Below are positions 61,365 to 64,000 of a stretch of 64,000 nucleotides of DNA, piece by piece; the first letter of the stretch is position 1; each line of letters opens with the position of its first letter. The DNA is taken from assembly GCA_963753245.1 (NCBI GenBank), contig CAVWBK010000005.1, positions 1 to 64,000 of the forward strand, in the 5' to 3' direction. Both the position numbers and the translations under genes were made by a program. The notes beneath the pieces are model-generated. The model saw only the letters and a list, made by a program, of their open reading frames with translations, did no database searches and had not been told where the DNA came from. This stretch comes from VRUE01 sp963753245 (GTDB lineage: Bacteria; Actinomycetota; Thermoleophilia; Solirubrobacterales; 70-9).

Positions 61365-61620
61365 GAGGCTACTGCGTTCTCCCAACTGGTCGCTGGTTGT
61401 GGCAGCGGGCTGGCTGTTTGTAGCGACCCTCGCACTGATAAAGGGAGAGTTGCTCTTCGCGGGGATCTGGGCCTTGTTAAGGTACTCTCTAAGGACAGCT
61501 ACCGCAGGGCTAAGAGAGGGTCGACGTCGAACAGTACCGCGGGAACGAAGGGTCAGTCAACATGAAACAACGAGCCACCTCGGCGGGTCGTTTCATGTTG
61601 GACCCGAGAGTGTAGTCTGA
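61363..61620 (+). CDS. Small two-helix membrane protein (opposite strand)
   Basis: 85-residue frame with hydrophobic segments LVVAAGWLFVATLALI and LLFAGIWALLRYSL and a basic tail. TATACA lies six bases before the ATG, which would suit a leaderless start. It begins on the same few bases as the minus-strand gene at 61364, and its 3' end contains a large inverted repeat, so it may be spurious. Confidence 0.35.
   Translation: MRLLRSPNWSLVVAAGWLFVATLALIKGELLFAGIWALLRYSLRTATAGLREGRRRTVPRERRVSQHETTSHLGGSFHVGPESVV
61558..61600. repeat. Perfect 11-bp inverted repeat
   Basis: CAACATGAAAC (61558-61568) and GTTTCATGTTG (61590-61600) with a 21-base GC-rich loop. It lies between broken minus-strand genes. 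It may be an operator, an attachment-site arm or a transcript hairpin. Confidence 0.55.
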
Positions 61621-61645
61621 GAGTCCACGCTTTGTCGTGGACTCT
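61620..61645. terminator. Perfect 10-bp hairpin, terminator-like
   Basis: AGAGTCCACG, loop CTTTGT, CGTGGACTCT. On the minus strand it follows the gene ending at 61698 by about 50 bases, so it may end that transcript. No T-run follows on either strand. Confidence 0.45.
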
Positions 61646-61697
61646 ACGGTACGGTCACTCTCCTTTCGAAGTATCGCTCTCCGGTAGGCTTGTAGGC

Positions 61698-61950
61698 TTA
61701 AGTAAAAGACGGAGCGGCTGCGGCGATCATCTAAGACAGGTACTTGGCGTACTGCGACGTCGAGTCGTGTGGGTGGACGATCTGGCAAGCCGCATCGCGG
61801 ATCGAGGCGATGCTCTACGCACGGACTAGAGGATGGTGTAGGGGCGATCGAACTCTACAGATCGGCGGTCTAGCGCATCTCAGCGGGTAGAGCGCCGAGC
61901 ACCTTCAAGGTGAACTCAGAGAGGGTGTGCACTTTCTTGTCAGCGGCCAT
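61698..61950 (-). pseudogene. Unknown ~84-residue protein with in-frame TAGs and two frame changes
   Basis: GGAGG seven bases before ATG 61950 decides the start. The sequence reads HTLSEFTLKVLGALPAEMR, TA, with TAG at 61870-61872 and 61855-61857. It then appears to continue in other frames (FDRPYTIL; SIASIRDAACQIVHPHDSTS, QYAKYLS, TAG at 61731-61733, MIAAAAPSFT) to TAA 61698. The span is not a multiple of three, as expected for indels. No family is recognised. Confidence 0.4.
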
Positions 61951-63384
61951 CTGAGCCTCCGTATACGGTGGGCCTCGCGGTCGAAGCTCGGTCGGGACTA
62001 GAGGGAAACAAGTTGTCTGAGACGACGAGACGGCTACGAGGGCGCTCAAACCCCGCCAGGGAAATTTGACCGCCACTTGGGGCAATGTTGAGGCCAGAGA
62101 ATTTGGTAGCACACGGTACGGATAGGTCGGAGTCAGCTCAGCTGGTACCGAAAGAGGGCGAATCTCTCACCATCGGGAAGTCGTGGGTTCTAGACCATCT
62201 CGGCGACCAGCACCAGTCCGTGTCCGATCGGCAGCACCGTTTCCCGACTGTGTTGGAGCTATGTCCGTAGAGCGTCCTGACGATTCCCGCTAGCCGAACT
62301 GCCTGTCCAGCTGTCCGTCGGCACCCAGTCGGGCAAACACCAGGAGGCGCGAGGTACGTGCTCGAAGGGGCGTTCCTGAATATCAGCACCAGTAAGAAAT
62401 ACGGAGCTGAACAGACGAGGAGCGATGTCCGCGATTCTGCGATTTCCTCCAGGGAGCAGAAGGTCGCCGTTACCGAGTTGCCGAAGCTCGAATCGACCGC
62501 ACCATCTGCGAGCAAGCGAAAGAGACTGTCGCTGGAGGTGAGCGGGAGAGCGAGTCCGAAGATATCTGGAACAACCTGCAGGGGGATCGGCAAATAGACT
62601 AGGCTGCTCTGTCCGAATGACGGGTCGGCGGTGCTGTCGGCTACCAGACGCTCGATGCCGGAGCTGACAAAGACCAGTCTGCAGCTGGTGTAGAAATGCA
62701 GGCTCTATGCTGTACGAGGTACGGGGTCGATGATCGTCGCGCTGCTCCCAAAGGCCGCATCAATAGACGAGGCTGTAGAGAGACGGCAGAGGAAGACCTA
62801 GTAACGATCGGGTCGAGAACACAGATAGCTAGGTGTAAAAGACGCAGACGAGAATACGGCCTTCCTGATCGACAGCGATGCTGAGGACGCGGACGCTCGT
62901 AGAACCACAGAGGCGACGTGGGGCAAGCCGAAATCAGTAGTGATTACACGTCACCGCCGCCGAATGTCGGATCGGGTAACCCGTTCGGGGTGAAGAGAAG
63001 AAATCGGCCGTCGAGTTGACCGTCCAAGCGACGACGATGCGGCCGTCGGGTCGACTGCGAGATAGCTGAATACGAACGGCTGACCTACCACGCTCGCAAT
63101 ACGGAGAAGGCCGTCGTGCGCGAAGCCACGGTCGATGTGGCCATTTCCTAAGAACGAGACCACGACGGCTTCTCCTCCCAGCGCCCCGGCAGCGAATATC
63201 TCACCGCTCGGAGAGCGTGCCATCTGCACGTTGACTTGGGCGAAGAACTGACTCCCCCCGAGAGAACTGGCGCCAAAGCTCTGCCGCCGGAGCCAAATCC
63301 GGGATCCAGTTGAATGGTCTTGGCGGTGGCTTGCTGAGAAATGCCACCCGACAGCAGCGACGCAGCCAGCGCGGCGCAGAGCAT
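61940..63384 (-). pseudogene. Delta-60 repeat secreted protein, many frame changes
   Basis: ATG 63384 begins a signal peptide (MLCAALAASLLSGGISQQATA) and LDPGFGSGG. The frame changes first at a G6 run near 63258. Family motifs then appear in all three frames: HIDRGFAHDG, YLAVDP, GRIVVAW, GLPDPTFGGG, SIAVDQEGRILV, RLLADGAVDSSFG, RLGADGQLDRQFG (followed by TAG at 62290-62292 and then GIVRTL) and FALFRYQLS. About ten changes of frame are needed. Motifs keep their residues while the frame is lost, which points to indels rather than general decay. It is related to the intact gene at 8445. Confidence 0.6.
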
Positions 63385-63564
63385 CCACCACGTCCATCGC
63401 GCCCTTCGCTATGGATGCGACTCGATCCTCTCGGCCAGGCTGGTCTTTCTGAAACAGTGAAGTGCCCGAAAGTCGCACCTTAAACGCTGCCATGCGACTA
63501 GCGGCAACAGCGGGAGGCCGCGGATGCAACAAACTCCAGGCCGCTCACGGGGGCGGCTGTGGTT

Positions 63565-63780
63565 TTAGGGGGCGCTCGTCGGCGCCCAGACGCTAGGAGT
63601 CGGCGACTGCACGGCAGTGAACGCCGCTGGGTCGTCGGGGACGAAGGTCAGCACCTGCTGGCCTTCGACGGTCGCCAGGACGATTTCGCCCTTGGCGCGC
63701 TTGCGGGCGTTGGCTGAGCCTGCGGCTACCTGCACCTTGCCGGTGGAGGACGAGAGGTCTGTCGAGACGGTGATGCTCAC
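63565..63780 (-). CDS. Small unknown protein
   Basis: 71 residues from GTG 63780. SITVSTDLSSSTGKVQVAAGS, KGEIVLATVEGQQVLTFV, then a Pro/Ala/Thr-rich end. Beta-rich and free of internal stops, unlike its neighbours. It lies about 50 bases downstream of the gene ending at 63832. No family is recognised. Confidence 0.4.
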   Translation of the reverse strand: MSITVSTDLSSSTGKVQVAAGSANARKRAKGEIVLATVEGQQVLTFVPDDPAAFTAVQSPTPSVWAPTSAP

Positions 63781-63831
63781 GGAGAGATCCGACGGCGGAG
63801 TGGACCTGCGAGTAGGCGGTGTGGTGAGATT

Positions 63832-64000
63832 TTAGAGCGCTCGTCGCGCGTCGCCGAAATCTGACGAGATGTATGCGCCACCCGCTCGCGTGGCCGCGCG
63901 CTCTGTGACGTTCCCGGTCTCACGCCGTCGTTTGGCCTACGCGGCGTCGGCATCCAACCTGCGCAGCAGACGACGAACTGAGTTGGCGTGCCAGCGCTTG
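63832..64000 (-). pseudogene. 3' end of a gene with one in-frame TAG, cut by window edge
   Basis: Frame entering from the right edge: RWHANSVRRLLRRLDADAA, TAG (63937-63939), AKRRRETGNVTERAATRAGG, AYISSDFGDARRAL, TAA 63832. Both sides of the TAG have the same charged, helical character, so the codon seems to be inside the gene. No family can be named from 55 codons. Confidence 0.4.

Noticed and set aside
62125..62215. tRNA-like sequence (D-arm-like agctcagctggt, T-arm-like ggttctaga, gcacca end)
   Set aside because: Stems beyond the first five acceptor pairs do not close, spacing is 8 bases too long, and the other strand reads as delta-60 repeat protein (FALFRYQLS) through the same bases.
59800..62950. 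Firm claim of codon reassignment (TAG as Gln or Glu)
   Set aside because: Single-base frame changes in the same genes and TAA use as a normal stop show the stretch is not simply recoded; no suppressor tRNA is visible.
62696..62980. Plus-strand protein-like stretch around VKDADENTAFLIDSDAED
   Set aside because: The opposite strand gives the delta-60 motif SIAVDQEGRILV at the same place, in line with the flanking repeats, so the plus frame is a shadow.
1..64000. CRISPR array, rRNA or retron-like repeat region
   Set aside because: No regularly spaced repeats, rRNA sequence or reverse-transcriptase motif were seen on either strand.

Overview
The window is GC-rich DNA from an actinobacterium. 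The gene mix suggests the Thermoleophilia/Solirubrobacterales group: secreted PKD and delta-60 repeat proteins, VIT and DUF4235 proteins, a two-subunit 2-oxoacid:ferredoxin oxidoreductase, and a phosphoketolase-acetate kinase pair. This placement is an inference, since there is no rRNA gene and no intact tRNA gene. About 50 kb of ordinary chromosome (4.4-54.6 kb) lies between two stretches of mobile DNA at the window edges.

Left mobile stretch (1-4.3 kb, all minus strand). A large serine recombinase broken over three frames runs off the left edge. It shares an overlapping operon with a VapBC toxin-antitoxin pair. Upstream lie a small unknown gene and a replication-relaxation protein that is also frameshifted.

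Core (4.4-54.6 kb). In order: an NAD(P)-binding protein divergent from an SRPBCC protein; secreted PKD and delta-60 repeat proteins, the second flanked by two decayed tRNA-Met 3' halves; a lipoprotein-like gene with an ABC exporter; an operon of phosphoketolase, a 58-residue ORF, acetate kinase and a magnesium-type P-ATPase, which links acetyl-phosphate and ATP formation to ion transport; a VIT transporter divergent from a second ABC exporter; a nucleotidyltransferase-like pair; aldehyde dehydrogenase; a channel-like membrane protein; DegV; a reductase pair with a cyclic-nucleotide-binding domain; acyl-CoA carboxyltransferase with enoyl-CoA hydratase; YihY; an MFS carrier with a winged-helix tail; a frameshifted topoisomerase IB; KorAB; a RibD-like reductase; carbonic anhydrase with a 5'-3' exonuclease; a third ABC exporter; two SDR-type reductases; and a class A penicillin-binding protein.

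Right mobile stretch (54.6-64 kb). An IS110-family element with a highly structured 5' non-coding end is followed by an intact large serine integrase. After it comes a minus-strand series of small genes with ATGA/GTGA-type overlaps: a lipoprotein, two proteins whose C2H2 zinc fingers have the same spacing, and several unknown proteins. From about 59.8 kb to the right edge the protein-like reading frames are repeatedly broken by single-base shifts and by in-frame TAG (rarely TAA) codons, and CTAG is unusually common. A delta-60 repeat protein there still shows its family motifs across all three frames. This is the most unusual part of the window. It could be decay, local sequence error (possibly linked to a DNA modification), or codon reassignment; the frequent indels argue for error or decay.
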